Assembly: GCF_017876155.1 (NCBI RefSeq)
Contig: NZ_JAGINP010000030.1
Coordinates: 37,088-101,087, forward strand
DNA from: Azospirillum rugosum
GTDB lineage: Bacteria > Pseudomonadota > Alphaproteobacteria > Azospirillales > Azospirillaceae
Reading direction: 5' to 3'
Length of the DNA: 64,000 nucleotides
Shown here: piece by piece, positions 25,589-34,481 of the stretch
Position numbering within the stretch: position 1 is the first letter of the stretch
How the letters are laid out: each line of letters opens with the position of its first letter
The notes under the pieces: generated by a model
Database searches by the model: none
The model's input: the letters and a program-made list of their open reading frames with translations, nothing else
Told to the model about the DNA's origin: nothing
Made by a program: the position numbers and the translations under genes

Positions 25589-26377
25589 ATGTTGCGTTCC
25601 CGTGTGCTGGGCACCCTTGCCGGCATCGCGACCCTGGCCGTTGCCTTCAGCGCGTCGGCCGAAGCCCTGAAGATCGGCGTCACCCCCGGCCCGCACGGCC
25701 AGATCCTGGAGAAGGTGAAGCCGCTGGCCGCCAAGGAAGGGCTCGATCTGACCGTCCTGGAATTCTCCGACTACGTCATCCCGAACCAGGCCTTGGCGCA
25801 GGGTGACCTGGACGTCAACTCCTTCCAGCACCAGCCCTACCTGGACAACCAGGTGAAGGACCGCGGCTATGACCTGGTCAGCGTCGCCAAGACCGTCATC
25901 TTCCCCATGGGCGTCTATTCCAAGAAGGTGAAGAGCCTGGACGAGCTGACCAGCGGCGCCAAGGTGGCCGTGCCGAACGACCCGACCAACGGCGGCCGCG
26001 CCCTGCTGCTGCTCCAGGCCAAGGGCCTGATCAAGGTGAAGGAGAGCGCCGGCCTGAAGGCGTCGCCGCTCGACATCTCCGACAACCCGAAGAAGCTGCA
26101 GATCGTCGAGCTGGACGCCGCCCAGCTGCCGCGCTCGCTGGACGACGTCACCGTGGCGGTGATCAACACCAACTTCGCCATGGAAGCCGGCCTGGACCCG
26201 AACAAGGACGCCATCGCGCGCGAGGCCAGCGAGAGCCCCTACGCCAACATCATCGCCGTCCGCAAAGCCGACAAGGACAAGCCCTGGGTCGCCAAGCTGG
26301 TGAAGGTCTACCAGAGCGACGAGATCAAGCAGTTCATCCTGGAGCGCTTCAAGGGCGCGGTCGTCCCCGCCTGGTAA
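25589..26377 (+). CDS. metQ: methionine-binding protein
   Basis: This 262-residue periplasmic protein belongs to the NlpA/MetQ family. A signal peptide covers about residues 1-24 (cleavage near SASA/EAL). The usual lipobox Cys is absent, so unlike the E. coli protein it is probably soluble. The mature part has KIGVTPGPHGQILE, LDVNSFQHQPYLDNQ, VAVPNDPTNGGRALLLLQ and NTNFAMEAGLDP, all family hallmarks that line the methionine site. AGGAG precedes ATG 25589. It closes the metNIQ operon and is followed by a palindromic repeat whose first hairpin can act as terminator. Confidence 0.95.
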   Translation: MLRSRVLGTLAGIATLAVAFSASAEALKIGVTPGPHGQILEKVKPLAAKEGLDLTVLEFSDYVIPNQALAQGDLDVNSFQHQPYLDNQVKDRGYDLVSVAKTVIFPMGVYSKKVKSLDELTSGAKVAVPNDPTNGGRALLLLQAKGLIKVKESAGLKASPLDISDNPKKLQIVELDAAQLPRSLDDVTVAVINTNFAMEAGLDPNKDAIAREASESPYANIIAVRKADKDKPWVAKLVKVYQSDEIKQFILERFKGAVVPAW

Positions 26378-26396
26378 GGCTTTGACGACACCCAGA

Positions 26397-26540
26397 AAAG
26401 CCCCTCTCCCTTGAGGGGAGAGGGGTTGGGGTGAGGGTGAAACGCTGACAAATATTAATTGAGACAGGGTCTTTTTCCCGGCTGCCGCCGGTAACGACCC
26501 CTCATCCCAACCCTTCTCCCCCAAGGGGAGAAGGGCTTTT
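26397..26540. repeat. REP/BIME-like paired palindrome C
   Basis: Left hairpin CCCCTCTCCC (26401-26410) pairs with GGGAGAGGGG (26416-26425) and carries the tail TTGGGGTGAGGG. A facing right unit near 26499-26536 has CCCTCATCCCAACCCTTCTCCCC and its stem partner, ending in CTTTTT. It separates convergent genes and may terminate metQ and its neighbour. Confidence 0.75.
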
Positions 26541-26541
26541 T

Positions 26542-26967
26542 CTAATTCATCATGCGCCAGGTGCCGTCCGGCTGCCGGCAGGCGGTGCCGTGGCTGGGCT
26601 GGGGGACGCCGCCGATCATCAGGGTCGTCTGGTACTCGCGGCAGAGCTGCCCGCTTCGCGCCGTGTAGGACGGGCCGGCCGGGTTTACGGTGACCGGACC
26701 GGGCTGCGGCTGGGTGAAGACCACCGCGGGCGGCGGGGCCGGTTCGTAGTAGACGACCGGCGGCGGCGGGACGACGTAGACGGGCGGCGGCGGGTAGTAA
26801 TAGTGGCGGGGCGGCGGATAGGCCGGCCACACCGGCCCGACGCCGACATAGACGGACGTCCGCGCGTCGGCCGCCCCGGGAATCGCGAGCATCGCTGCCA
26901 GCGCCACGCCGCACGCCAGAAAAGCGCGGCCAATCCCAGCCTGGCCAACTCCATTCCGACCGACCAT
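26542..26967 (-). CDS. secreted proline/tyrosine-rich protein
   Basis: This 141-residue protein starts with a signal peptide (hydrophobic residues 15-30, cleavage near ADA35). Residues 40-95 are a low-complexity run of Pro, Tyr and Val. The C-terminal part has two cysteines in CREYQTTLMIGG and GTACRQPDGTWRM, a pattern seen at the end of alphaproteobacterial surface antigen (17-kDa-like) proteins; the glycine zipper itself is missing. GGAGGG precedes ATG 26967. It resembles the protein encoded at 368-868 in general build but not in detail. Function unknown; probably an envelope component. Confidence 0.7.
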   Translation of the reverse strand: MVGRNGVGQAGIGRAFLACGVALAAMLAIPGAADARTSVYVGVGPVWPAYPPPRHYYYPPPPVYVVPPPPVVYYEPAPPPAVVFTQPQPGPVTVNPAGPSYTARSGQLCREYQTTLMIGGVPQPSHGTACRQPDGTWRMMN

Positions 26968-27003
26968 GGTCACCCTCCGGTTACAGACGCGGGATCTATA
27001 CGC

Positions 27004-28296
27004 CTAAAGTTTCAACCCCGCCACACCGTCGAGGATCACCCCGTCCATCAGCGCCTTGCGCTCCAGCTTGGCGCCGAACAGCCGGGCGTGGCTCAGGTCC
27101 GCCTTGGTCATGTCGCAGCCGATCAGGTTGGCGAAGGACAGGTCGGCCCCCGCCAGGGTCACCTCGCGCAGGCAGCCGCCCCGCAGGTCGGCGTAGCGCA
27201 TCCGCGCGCCCGTGAGGTCCGACCGCATCGACCGCTTCTCGTCGAAATAGAGCGGGCGCAGGTTGACGTTGCGCAGGTCGGCGTTGTTCAGCTTGGCGTC
27301 CTTCAGGTTGATGCCGCGCAGGTCGCCGCCCTGCAGCTTCGCGACGCGCAGGTCCGCACCCTCCAGCACCGCCGCCTGGAGCTGCACGTTGGTCAGGTCG
27401 AGACCGTAGAGCGTCGCCCCCACCGCCCTCAGCATGGTCAGGCAGTTGTGCGCCAGCGACGGCGCGTGGCGCAGGTCGAACCCCGACAGGTCGAGTGCCG
27501 CACCCTGGGCGCCGCCGGTGCCGACCCACAGGATGTGCTCGCGCAGCAGATCCTCCAGCGGCCGGCCGAGGTCCGCGACGACCCGACCGACCGGATCGTC
27601 GGTCAGTGCCTCCTCCATGTCGGCGTCGGTCATGTCCGTCATGGTGAGGGAGGCGCCGGTCAGCACGGCGCCGCGCAGGCAGGCCCCCCGCAGGTCGGCG
27701 CCCGACAGGTCGGCGCCTTCCAGGTTGGAACCGCTGAAGTTGGCGCCGCGCATGGTGGCGCGGACCAGCTTGCAGCCCTTCATCACCGCGTCGGTGAAGT
27801 CGGTGTGGATGGCCATGGCGCCGGACAGGCGCGCGTTGGTCAGGTTGGCGCCCGACAGGTCGGCGCCGGTCGCCTCCGCCGGTTGCGCCTCCACATGGAT
27901 CATGCGCAGGCTGCCGTCGCGGTCCTTTTCCGCCAGCGTGCCGTCGCGCAGGTCGGCCTCGAACAGGTTGGCGCCGACCAGGATCGCCCCGCGCAGGCAG
28001 GCGCCGCGCAGGTCGGTCTTGATCAGGCTGGCGTTTTCCAGGTTGGCCTGGCGCAGGTCGGTCGCGAACATCGCGGCGCAGTCGAGCCGCGCACCGCCCA
28101 AGTTCGTGCCGCGCAGCGACGCGCCGACGAAATCCGCGTGCGCGAGGTCACGCCCCGACAGGTCGAGCCCGCTGATGTCGAAGAAGGACAGCGTCGCCCG
28201 CGCCCCGCCGACGCGCGCGTTCCGGAACATCTCATGCCGCCGGACCACGGCGTCGAGCTGCGACTGATCCAGGCGGGTGAGTGGACGCTGCTGCAT
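27004..28296 (-). CDS. pentapeptide-repeat protein
   Basis: This 430-residue protein is built mostly of A(D/N)LXX repeats. A first block spans about residues 35-225 and a second about 270-415, each of which would fold as a right-handed quadrilateral beta-helix. Between them, about 225-270, lies a non-repeat segment (DDPVGRVVADLGRPLEDLLREHILW) that looks helical. The N-terminus has a short helical lead (LDQSQLDAVVRRHEMF). There is no signal peptide. Pentapeptide proteins range from DNA mimics that protect gyrase to scaffolds; the large and interrupted form here does not match the small Qnr type. It stands alone between a secreted protein gene and a kinase gene. Confidence 0.88.
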   Translation of the reverse strand: MQQRPLTRLDQSQLDAVVRRHEMFRNARVGGARATLSFFDISGLDLSGRDLAHADFVGASLRGTNLGGARLDCAAMFATDLRQANLENASLIKTDLRGACLRGAILVGANLFEADLRDGTLAEKDRDGSLRMIHVEAQPAEATGADLSGANLTNARLSGAMAIHTDFTDAVMKGCKLVRATMRGANFSGSNLEGADLSGADLRGACLRGAVLTGASLTMTDMTDADMEEALTDDPVGRVVADLGRPLEDLLREHILWVGTGGAQGAALDLSGFDLRHAPSLAHNCLTMLRAVGATLYGLDLTNVQLQAAVLEGADLRVAKLQGGDLRGINLKDAKLNNADLRNVNLRPLYFDEKRSMRSDLTGARMRYADLRGGCLREVTLAGADLSFANLIGCDMTKADLSHARLFGAKLERKALMDGVILDGVAGLKL

Positions 28297-28407
28297 GGGC
28301 CGTGTACGCCTCCGGTCACAACCCGAGCTTAGCCTTAACGTCCTTCAAGAATTATTAACGCTCGTAACTTTTGGGTTACGAACCGATGACGCGGCTCACG
28401 CCGCCAC

Positions 28408-30576
28408 TCACGCAGCCGTCTGCTGGGTTTGGCGCAGGGCGCCGCGCTCCGTCGCCACGGCGTTCAGGGCGTCGCGCAGCACGTCGGGGGTGAAGGGCTT
28501 GTGCAGCAGGCGGCAGCCCACGGCCACCGCCTCGCGGATGCGCTCGGGCGCCGTGTCGCCGGTCAGGATGATGCCGGGAATGGGATGGCCGGCCAACTCG
28601 CCGGCGCGGGTGACGGTGTCGGCGCCGGTCATGGCGCCCGGCAGGCGGAAGTCGGTGAGGATCACGTCGGGTCGGCGCGGCGCCCCGCGCAGGGCGTCGA
28701 GCGCCGCGGGACCGTCCACCGCCGCCAGCACCTGATGGCCCCAGCTTTCCAGCAGCAGCTGCATGCCGGCGCGCTGGACCGGGTCGTCCTCCACCACCAG
28801 GATCAGCCGCGCCGCCTTCGCGTCGGCGGCGTGGCCCGTGATGGGCAAGGACGCCGGCTCCTCCTTGGGTTCGCTGGCGGCGACCGGGACCATGATGGAG
28901 AAGACCGACCCCTGGCCGAGGCGCGAGCGAACCTCCACCGCGTGGCCGAGCAGCGCCGCCTTGCGCCGGACCTTCGACAGGCCGAGGCCGAGGCCGCGGC
29001 GCCGGTCGCGCTCCGGATTGCCGAGTTGCACGAAGTCCTCGAAGATCGCGTCCAGCTGCTCCGCCGGGATGCCGGCGCCGGTGTCCCACACTTCGATGCG
29101 CAGCCACTGCCCGCGCCGGCGGCAGCCGACCACCACGCCGCCCATCGGCGTGTAGGACAGGGCGTTGCGCACGAGGTCGCGCAGCATGCGCGTCAGCAGG
29201 GCCGCGTCGGTCCGGACCAGGGCGTCGCAGGGGCGGATCCGCAGATCCAGCCCCTTCTCCGCCGCCACCGCGCGGAATTCCGTCGCCACCGAGTCCAGCA
29301 CCGTCGCGACCGGCACGTCGGCGATGTTCGGGCGCACCACCCCGGCGTCGAGCGTCGCGACCTCCAGCAGCGAGTGGAGAAGCTTCTCCCCGCTGTCCAG
29401 CGCCTCGCCCATCTTGTCGGCGATGGAGCGGTCGCGCGGGTCCTTCAGCCGTTCCATCAGCAGGTGGTGGAACAGGCGCAACGCCTGGAAGGGCTGGCGC
29501 AGGTCGTGGTTGGCGGCGGACAGGAAACGGGACTTGGCCTGGTTGGCGCGTTCCTTCTCGGCCAGCGCGCGGACCAGCTTCTGGTTGAGCGACCGCAGGT
29601 CGGCGGTGCGCTCGTCGACGCGCTGTTCCAGCCGGGCGTTGGCGTCGCGCAGGGCGTTGCGCGTCTCCTCCTCCCGCCGCAGGCTGGCCCAGCCGAGCCA
29701 GGCCAGGCCGAGCATCGCCAGGAAGCTGACGCCGACCACCGACAGCCCCTGTTTCAGGCGGACGACCCAGGGGGCGAGCACCACCTCGCGCGGCAACGCC
29801 ACCGCGGCGACCGCCGGGAAGGCCTGCATGCGCTTCAGCCCGATCACCGTCCGTTGCCCGCCGACCAGCCAATCGTGATCGCCGCCGCCCGATCCCGGCT
29901 CCATGCGCGGCACCGGCCCCAGATCCTGGGGGCCGACGCCGGCCAGCCGCGCGCCGTCGGTGCGGAACACCCCGGCGAAGCGGTGCGCCCCGTCGCCGAA
30001 CACGTTCAGCACGGTCGATAGGTTCGCCTCCGGCAACGCGAGCAGAACGGCGCCGTCCACCCGGCCTTGGCGGTCGAGCAGCCGGCGCGCCAGCACAATG
30101 GACTCCGCCCCGTCCGCCCGGCCGTGGAGCATCAGGACTCCGCCGCCGGCGCCGCCCGCGTCCGCGGCAAGGTCGCCGCCCAGCGCGGCGTCCAGGCCGC
30201 TGCCGTCCAGCGCGATGGTCGGCCCGAACACGGTCCGCCCGCCGGCGTCCACGATCGACAGCGCCCCCCGCGACGACACGGACAACGCCTCCCCAAGCGC
30301 CTGTTCCGCCAGCACGGACAGCCCGCCGTCCCGCATCCGGTCGGCGACGCGGGACACCGCTCCGACGCCGCCGTCCACCATCGCCGCGGCGTGCCCTTCG
30401 AGCAGCGCGGCCATCTGGCGGGCGTCGCGTTCCGCGCGGTTCAGCGTGTCCACATAGTCGAACAGGGTCAGCGCACCCCAGGCCATCGCGCCCAGCATCG
30501 TCATGGACGCGACGATGGCCGCCAGGACGGCCTTGGGGTGGAAGTTCAGCAGGGCGCGGACGGAAAGGCGAAGCAT
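28408..30576 (-). CDS. hybrid sensor histidine kinase/response regulator
   Basis: This 722-residue protein has membrane helices at about residues 16-38 and 277-297, flanking a periplasmic sensor of about 235 residues. A coiled coil at 300-345 leads to the kinase core. Phospho-acceptor His357 lies in SAANHDLRQPFQALRLF, the NHDLRQP variant seen in NahK/ErcS-type kinases. An HATPase domain follows (NALSYTPMGG, GLGLGLSKVRR), and a C-terminal receiver has Asp642 in DVILTDFRLPG. ATG 30576 is the first sensible start; no strong ribosome site is visible. Similar kinases control surface attachment and biofilm behaviour. No partner gene is adjacent. Confidence 0.88.
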   Translation of the reverse strand: MLRLSVRALLNFHPKAVLAAIVASMTMLGAMAWGALTLFDYVDTLNRAERDARQMAALLEGHAAAMVDGGVGAVSRVADRMRDGGLSVLAEQALGEALSVSSRGALSIVDAGGRTVFGPTIALDGSGLDAALGGDLAADAGGAGGGVLMLHGRADGAESIVLARRLLDRQGRVDGAVLLALPEANLSTVLNVFGDGAHRFAGVFRTDGARLAGVGPQDLGPVPRMEPGSGGGDHDWLVGGQRTVIGLKRMQAFPAVAAVALPREVVLAPWVVRLKQGLSVVGVSFLAMLGLAWLGWASLRREEETRNALRDANARLEQRVDERTADLRSLNQKLVRALAEKERANQAKSRFLSAANHDLRQPFQALRLFHHLLMERLKDPRDRSIADKMGEALDSGEKLLHSLLEVATLDAGVVRPNIADVPVATVLDSVATEFRAVAAEKGLDLRIRPCDALVRTDAALLTRMLRDLVRNALSYTPMGGVVVGCRRRGQWLRIEVWDTGAGIPAEQLDAIFEDFVQLGNPERDRRRGLGLGLSKVRRKAALLGHAVEVRSRLGQGSVFSIMVPVAASEPKEEPASLPITGHAADAKAARLILVVEDDPVQRAGMQLLLESWGHQVLAAVDGPAALDALRGAPRRPDVILTDFRLPGAMTGADTVTRAGELAGHPIPGIILTGDTAPERIREAVAVGCRLLHKPFTPDVLRDALNAVATERGALRQTQQTAA

Positions 30577-31102
30577 GGGCGCAGACAATGCAGAGGGCCT
30601 TGCCCCGCGACGGATCGCGGGAAAGCCGTTTCGACAGGCCGGTTCATTGAGCCAGACGGCATCAAGCCAGACGGGGACGACCGTGCGCGAGGGCGCTACA
30701 GCCGAAGAGCCGGCAACCGGTTGCGACGTTGAACGCACCCACCAGCGTCGTGAGCACATTCACAATGCTGGATTGCCGAATGCCGCCACCGCTCGTCAGG
30801 GCAAGAAGTTTCTTCCATTCAGCACCCGCATATCACGTCATTACTGCACGTCTCGAAGCGCGATATCCTACCAATATTTTATGTTTATTTGTTTGCGCGG
30901 ATCATAGCACGGGGCTGTTCCCGACGCGACCTGCCATGACGACTATGACCATGCTCATAACGGCCTTACACCTTGGGTGAATCGCCACCGTTTCCGCGAA
31001 GGTTCCCGCGAAGCACAGAACGCAACGCGCCAGGGATCACCGGACGGCTTCGCGCGTTCTTGTGTCGCCGCACGCTGAACATTGACGCCGACAACCGCCG
31101 AA
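30577..31102. other. gene-free divergent region between kinase and glgX
   Basis: The stretch holds the promoters of both flanking genes. An AT-rich patch at 30860-30900 (with AATATTTTATG) stands out against the GC-rich surroundings and is the most likely promoter zone. No repeat, terminator or small gene could be supported. Confidence 0.45.
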
Positions 31103-33433
31103 ATGAGGTTCGCCTTGAAGAAACCGCCCTTCGCCTCGCAGGTTATCCGCCACTCCCGCATCCGGGAGGGACTCCCCTACCCGCTCGGCGCCACCTGGGA
31201 CGGGCTGGGCGTCAATTTCGCCCTGTTCTCGGCGAACGCGACCAAGGTCGAGCTGTGCCTGTTCGACCCGGAGGGCCGCCGGGAGCTGGAGCGCATCGAG
31301 CTGCCGGAATACACCGACGAGGTGTGGCACGGCTATCTGCCGGACGCGCGGCCCGGCACGGTCTACGGCTACCGCGTGCACGGCCCGTACGAGCCGCGGG
31401 CGGGGCATCGCTTCAACCCCAACAAGCTGCTGCTCGATCCCTATGCCAAGCACCTGATCGGGCCGCTGCGCTGGTCGGACGCGCATTTCGGCTACCGCGT
31501 CGGCTCCCCCCGCGCCGACCTGTCCTTCGACCGGCGCGACAGCGCGCCCGGCATGCCGAAATGCGTGGTGATCGACCCGGCCTTCACCTGGGGCCACGAC
31601 CGCGCGCCGGCCATCCCGTGGGAGCGCACGATCGTCTATGAGACCCACGTGCGCGGCTACACCATGCGGCATCCGGCCGTGCCGCCGCAGCACCGCGGCA
31701 CCTTCGCCGGGCTCGCCCAGCACGAGGTGGTGGAGTACATCCGCTCGCTGGGCGTCACCGCCGTGGAGCTTCTGCCGCCGCACGCCTTCGTGGACGACCG
31801 GTACCTGCTGGAGAAAGGCCTGCGGAACTACTGGGGCTACAACACCATCTCCTTCTTCGCGCCCGACCCGCGCTATCTGGCGACCGGCGCCATCAACGAG
31901 TTCAAGGAGATGATCGCCCGCCTGCACGACGCCGGGATCGAGGTGATCCTGGACGTGGTCTACAACCACACGGCGGAAGGCAACGAGATGGGGCCGACCC
32001 TCTCGTTCAAGGGCATCGACAACGCCTCCTATTACCGGCTGGCGCCGGACCCGCGCTACTACATCAACGACACGGGCACCGGGAACACGCTGAACGTCAC
32101 GCACTCCCGCGTCCTCCAGATGGTCACCGACAGCCTGCGCTATTGGGTGACCGAGATGCATGTGGATGGGTTCCGCTTCGACCTCGCCACCATTCTGGCG
32201 CGCGAGACCTACGGCTTCGACCACAGCGGCGGCTTCCTGGACGCCTGCCGCCAGGATCCGGTGCTGTCCCGCGTCAAGCTGATCGCGGAGCCCTGGGACT
32301 GCGGCCCCGGCGGCTATCAGGTCGGCGGCTTCCCGCCGGGCTGGGCGGAGTGGAACGACAAGTTCCGCGACACCGTCCGCGCTTACTGGAAGGGCGACGA
32401 GGGCAAGCTGCCGGAAATGGCGACGCGCATGGCGGCATCCGCCGACGTGTTCAACCGCCGCGGCCGCAAGCCCTGGGCCAGCGTCAACTTCGTCACGGCG
32501 CACGACGGCTTCACGCTGAACGACCTCGTCTCCTACAACGACAAGCACAACGAGGCGAACGGCGAGGACAACCGCGACGGCCATTCCCACAACATCTCCT
32601 GGAACCACGGCGCCGAGGGGCCGACCGATGATCCGGAGATCAAGGCGCTGCGCTTCCGCCAGATGCGCAACCTGCTGGGAACGCTGCTGCTGTCGCAGGG
32701 CACGCCGATGATCCTGGCCGGCGACGAGTTCGCGCGGACCCAGCACGGCAACAACAACGCCTATTGCCAGGACAACGAGATCGGCTGGATCGACTGGGAG
32801 AACATCGACGAGGACGGGCAGGCCCTGACCGACTTCGTCCGTCACCTGATCGGCCTGCGCCAGAGCCACCCGCTGCTGCGCCGCGGCCGCTTCTTCACCG
32901 GCGCCTACAACCCCGACCTGGACGTCAAGGACGTCACCTGGATCACCCCGGCCGGCGTCGAGAAGGCGACCGAGCAGTGGCAGGACCCCATGGCCCGCTG
33001 CCTGGGCATGCTGCTGGACGGGCGGGCGCAGGCGACCGGCATCAAGAAGGCGGCGTCGGACGCCACGCTCCTGCTGATCATCAACTCCCACCACGACGTG
33101 GTGCCGTTCAAGCTGCCGGAGGTCGTGGGCGGGCACCAATGGCTGCGTCTGGTCGACACGACGGAGCCGGAGCGCGTGGAGATCTCCACCGCCGGCACCG
33201 GCGACGAGATCCCGGTCGGCGGGCGGTCGCTGCTTCTGTTCGAGCTGATCCCGGACCGCCGTTCCGAAAGCTCGCTGCGCGCCGCGGCCCGCGCCATTCG
33301 CAGCGCGTCGGAAGGGGCGGCGGACGATGCGAAGGCCGAGGTGGTGGCCGGCGAACCGGTTCAGCCTGCGGGCGCCCCGGCAGATGCCCCGGCCGGGTCC
33401 GCCCCGGAGCCGGCCAACCAATCGGGCGAGTGA
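31103..33433 (+). CDS. glgX: glycogen debranching enzyme
   Basis: This 776-residue cytoplasmic GH13 enzyme removes limit-dextrin branches from glycogen. The N-terminal CBM48 domain spans about residues 20-130 (YPLGATWDGLGVNFALFSANA). The barrel contains the four GH13 regions: DVVYNHTAEGNE, DGFRFDLATIL with the nucleophile Asp, LIAEPWD with the acid Glu, and FVTAHDGFTL with the stabilising Asp. The last 60 residues are an Ala/Pro/Glu-rich tail not usual for the family. ATG 31103 is used without a clear ribosome site; TTG 31082 is possible. No other glycogen genes are in the window. Confidence 0.95.
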   Translation: MRFALKKPPFASQVIRHSRIREGLPYPLGATWDGLGVNFALFSANATKVELCLFDPEGRRELERIELPEYTDEVWHGYLPDARPGTVYGYRVHGPYEPRAGHRFNPNKLLLDPYAKHLIGPLRWSDAHFGYRVGSPRADLSFDRRDSAPGMPKCVVIDPAFTWGHDRAPAIPWERTIVYETHVRGYTMRHPAVPPQHRGTFAGLAQHEVVEYIRSLGVTAVELLPPHAFVDDRYLLEKGLRNYWGYNTISFFAPDPRYLATGAINEFKEMIARLHDAGIEVILDVVYNHTAEGNEMGPTLSFKGIDNASYYRLAPDPRYYINDTGTGNTLNVTHSRVLQMVTDSLRYWVTEMHVDGFRFDLATILARETYGFDHSGGFLDACRQDPVLSRVKLIAEPWDCGPGGYQVGGFPPGWAEWNDKFRDTVRAYWKGDEGKLPEMATRMAASADVFNRRGRKPWASVNFVTAHDGFTLNDLVSYNDKHNEANGEDNRDGHSHNISWNHGAEGPTDDPEIKALRFRQMRNLLGTLLLSQGTPMILAGDEFARTQHGNNNAYCQDNEIGWIDWENIDEDGQALTDFVRHLIGLRQSHPLLRRGRFFTGAYNPDLDVKDVTWITPAGVEKATEQWQDPMARCLGMLLDGRAQATGIKKAASDATLLLIINSHHDVVPFKLPEVVGGHQWLRLVDTTEPERVEISTAGTGDEIPVGGRSLLLFELIPDRRSESSLRAAARAIRSASEGAADDAKAEVVAGEPVQPAGAPADAPAGSAPEPANQSGE

Positions 33434-33516
33434 CCGCTTCGACGCGGCAATGACGTGAAGGGATGCGACGTGAAGGGATGCGGCGACCCGCCGCATCTCC
33501 TCGCCGCCGAGAAAGA

Positions 33517-33522
33517 TATAAT
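33517..33522 (+). promoter_or_regulatory. consensus -10 element ahead of the Nif11-like gene
   Basis: A perfect TATAAT lies 79 bases before ATG 33601. It would start transcription near 33529, after the in-frame ATG at 33526, which argues for the downstream start. No clear -35 partner was found. Confidence 0.4.
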
Positions 33523-33600
33523 TTTATGAAAATCCATTTTGTCGGCGAAACCCATGGTTCCGCATCCCGCCGACGCAACCGTCCGTCAGGGGCGCCGCCA

Positions 33601-33786
33601 ATGGCTCAGGGCAACTACATCCGCTTCCTTGTGGCGACCAACGCCGACCCGGCCCTGAAGGCGGCGATGACGCGCGTCTCGCGGGATCTGCTGACACCGG
33701 CGGATCTGGTCGTCTTCGCGGAAGAGCACGGCTACCGGTTTGCCGAGGAGGACATCCCTTTGCAGGCCGCGCAATCGGCAGCCTGA
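33601..33786 (+). CDS. Nif11-like small protein
   Basis: This 61-residue protein resembles the Nif11 domain: YIRFLVATNADPALKAAMTR followed by LTPADLVVFAEEHGYRFAEEDI. The domain occurs in nitrogen-fixation loci and as the leader part of precursor peptides for modified natural products. Here it has no core peptide region after the domain and no modification enzyme nearby, so a peptide-precursor role is not supported. CAGGGG stands eight bases before ATG 33601. The frame is open back to 33463, but the extra residues are basic and low-complexity. Confidence 0.65.
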   Translation: MAQGNYIRFLVATNADPALKAAMTRVSRDLLTPADLVVFAEEHGYRFAEEDIPLQAAQSAA

Positions 33787-33839
33787 CACCCTTGATGGGA
33801 ACGGGCAACCGGAACGCCCCGACGGCCCCGGCGTTCCCG

Positions 33840-34118
33840 TCAGGCGCGGCTGCCTTCCAACTCCGGGTTCAGGCGGAAGGTGATGGCCCGGCCGAGCTTG
33901 GAGTCGCGCAGCAGGATTTGCTTGGTCTCCAGCAGCTTGATGGCCCGGTTGACGTTGGGCCGCTGCATGCCGAGCGCGTCCGCCAGTTCGGACTGCAGCA
34001 CCGGCACCGGGCGGTCGAAGTGGAGCCGCCGGCTCAGGTAGGTGAACACGCGAAGCGCTTCCAGGGTGATGTCGCGGTCGGTCGAAACGGCCCTGGAGAG
34101 GAAGTCATGGTGCTGCAT
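33840..34118 (-). CDS. winged-helix DNA-binding regulator
   Basis: This 92-residue protein is a bare winged helix: ITLEALRVFTYLSRRLHFDRPV, a helix-turn-helix LQSELADALGMQRPNVNRAIKLLETKQIL, and a wing LLRDSKLGRAITFRLNP. It resembles the DNA-binding parts of RepL-type plasmid initiators and MarR/Crp-like regulators, but no replication origin or iterons were seen, so a regulator is more likely. It is divergent from gpmA across a 363-base region that contains two related sites. Confidence 0.75.
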   Translation of the reverse strand: MQHHDFLSRAVSTDRDITLEALRVFTYLSRRLHFDRPVPVLQSELADALGMQRPNVNRAIKLLETKQILLRDSKLGRAITFRLNPELEGSRA

Positions 34119-34481
34119 GGCGGCCTCGGTACTTTGGCTTGCACGGCATCGCAGTGCGGTTGAGACACATTACGGCTGTGCGCCGGGCTTCGGCCCGACA
34201 CGTCCCCCCATCACGAAAACCCACACGGCGGAGGCATCCCGAACCCATCCCGTGGTCCGACCCGGCGCCCGCATCGCGTTTGGTTTCGCTGGAAGAAAAG
34301 ATTACCGCCCTATTGTTGTCCGAATGTGTCTCGACTGTTTCGTCCCTGACATAAAACACGTTTTGCGCAAGTGGGCCGGGACATTTTCCCCCGGAACCCT
34401 TCCCCCTCGGCGGCCGTTGCGTCGGGACGGACGTCGCCCCCGGCGTCCGGGAAAAGACGGCACGCAAGGGAGGAACGGGCG
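34119..34481. other. divergent intergenic region with a separated inverted repeat
   Basis: GTTGAGACACATT at 34159-34171 recurs in inverted form as AATGTGTCTCGAC at 34323-34335 (12 of 13 positions). The first copy lies 41 bases upstream of the winged-helix gene, the second about 147 bases upstream of gpmA. They may be sites of the small regulator. Nothing else was recognised. Confidence 0.4.

Noticed and set aside
33463..33600. N-terminal extension of the Nif11-like protein
   Set aside because: A consensus -10 at 33517-33522 would put the transcript start after most of it, and the residues are low-complexity and basic.
33840..34118. Plasmid replication initiator (RepL-like)
   Set aside because: The winged helix is similar, but no iterons, origin or partition genes are near and the region is chromosomal in character.
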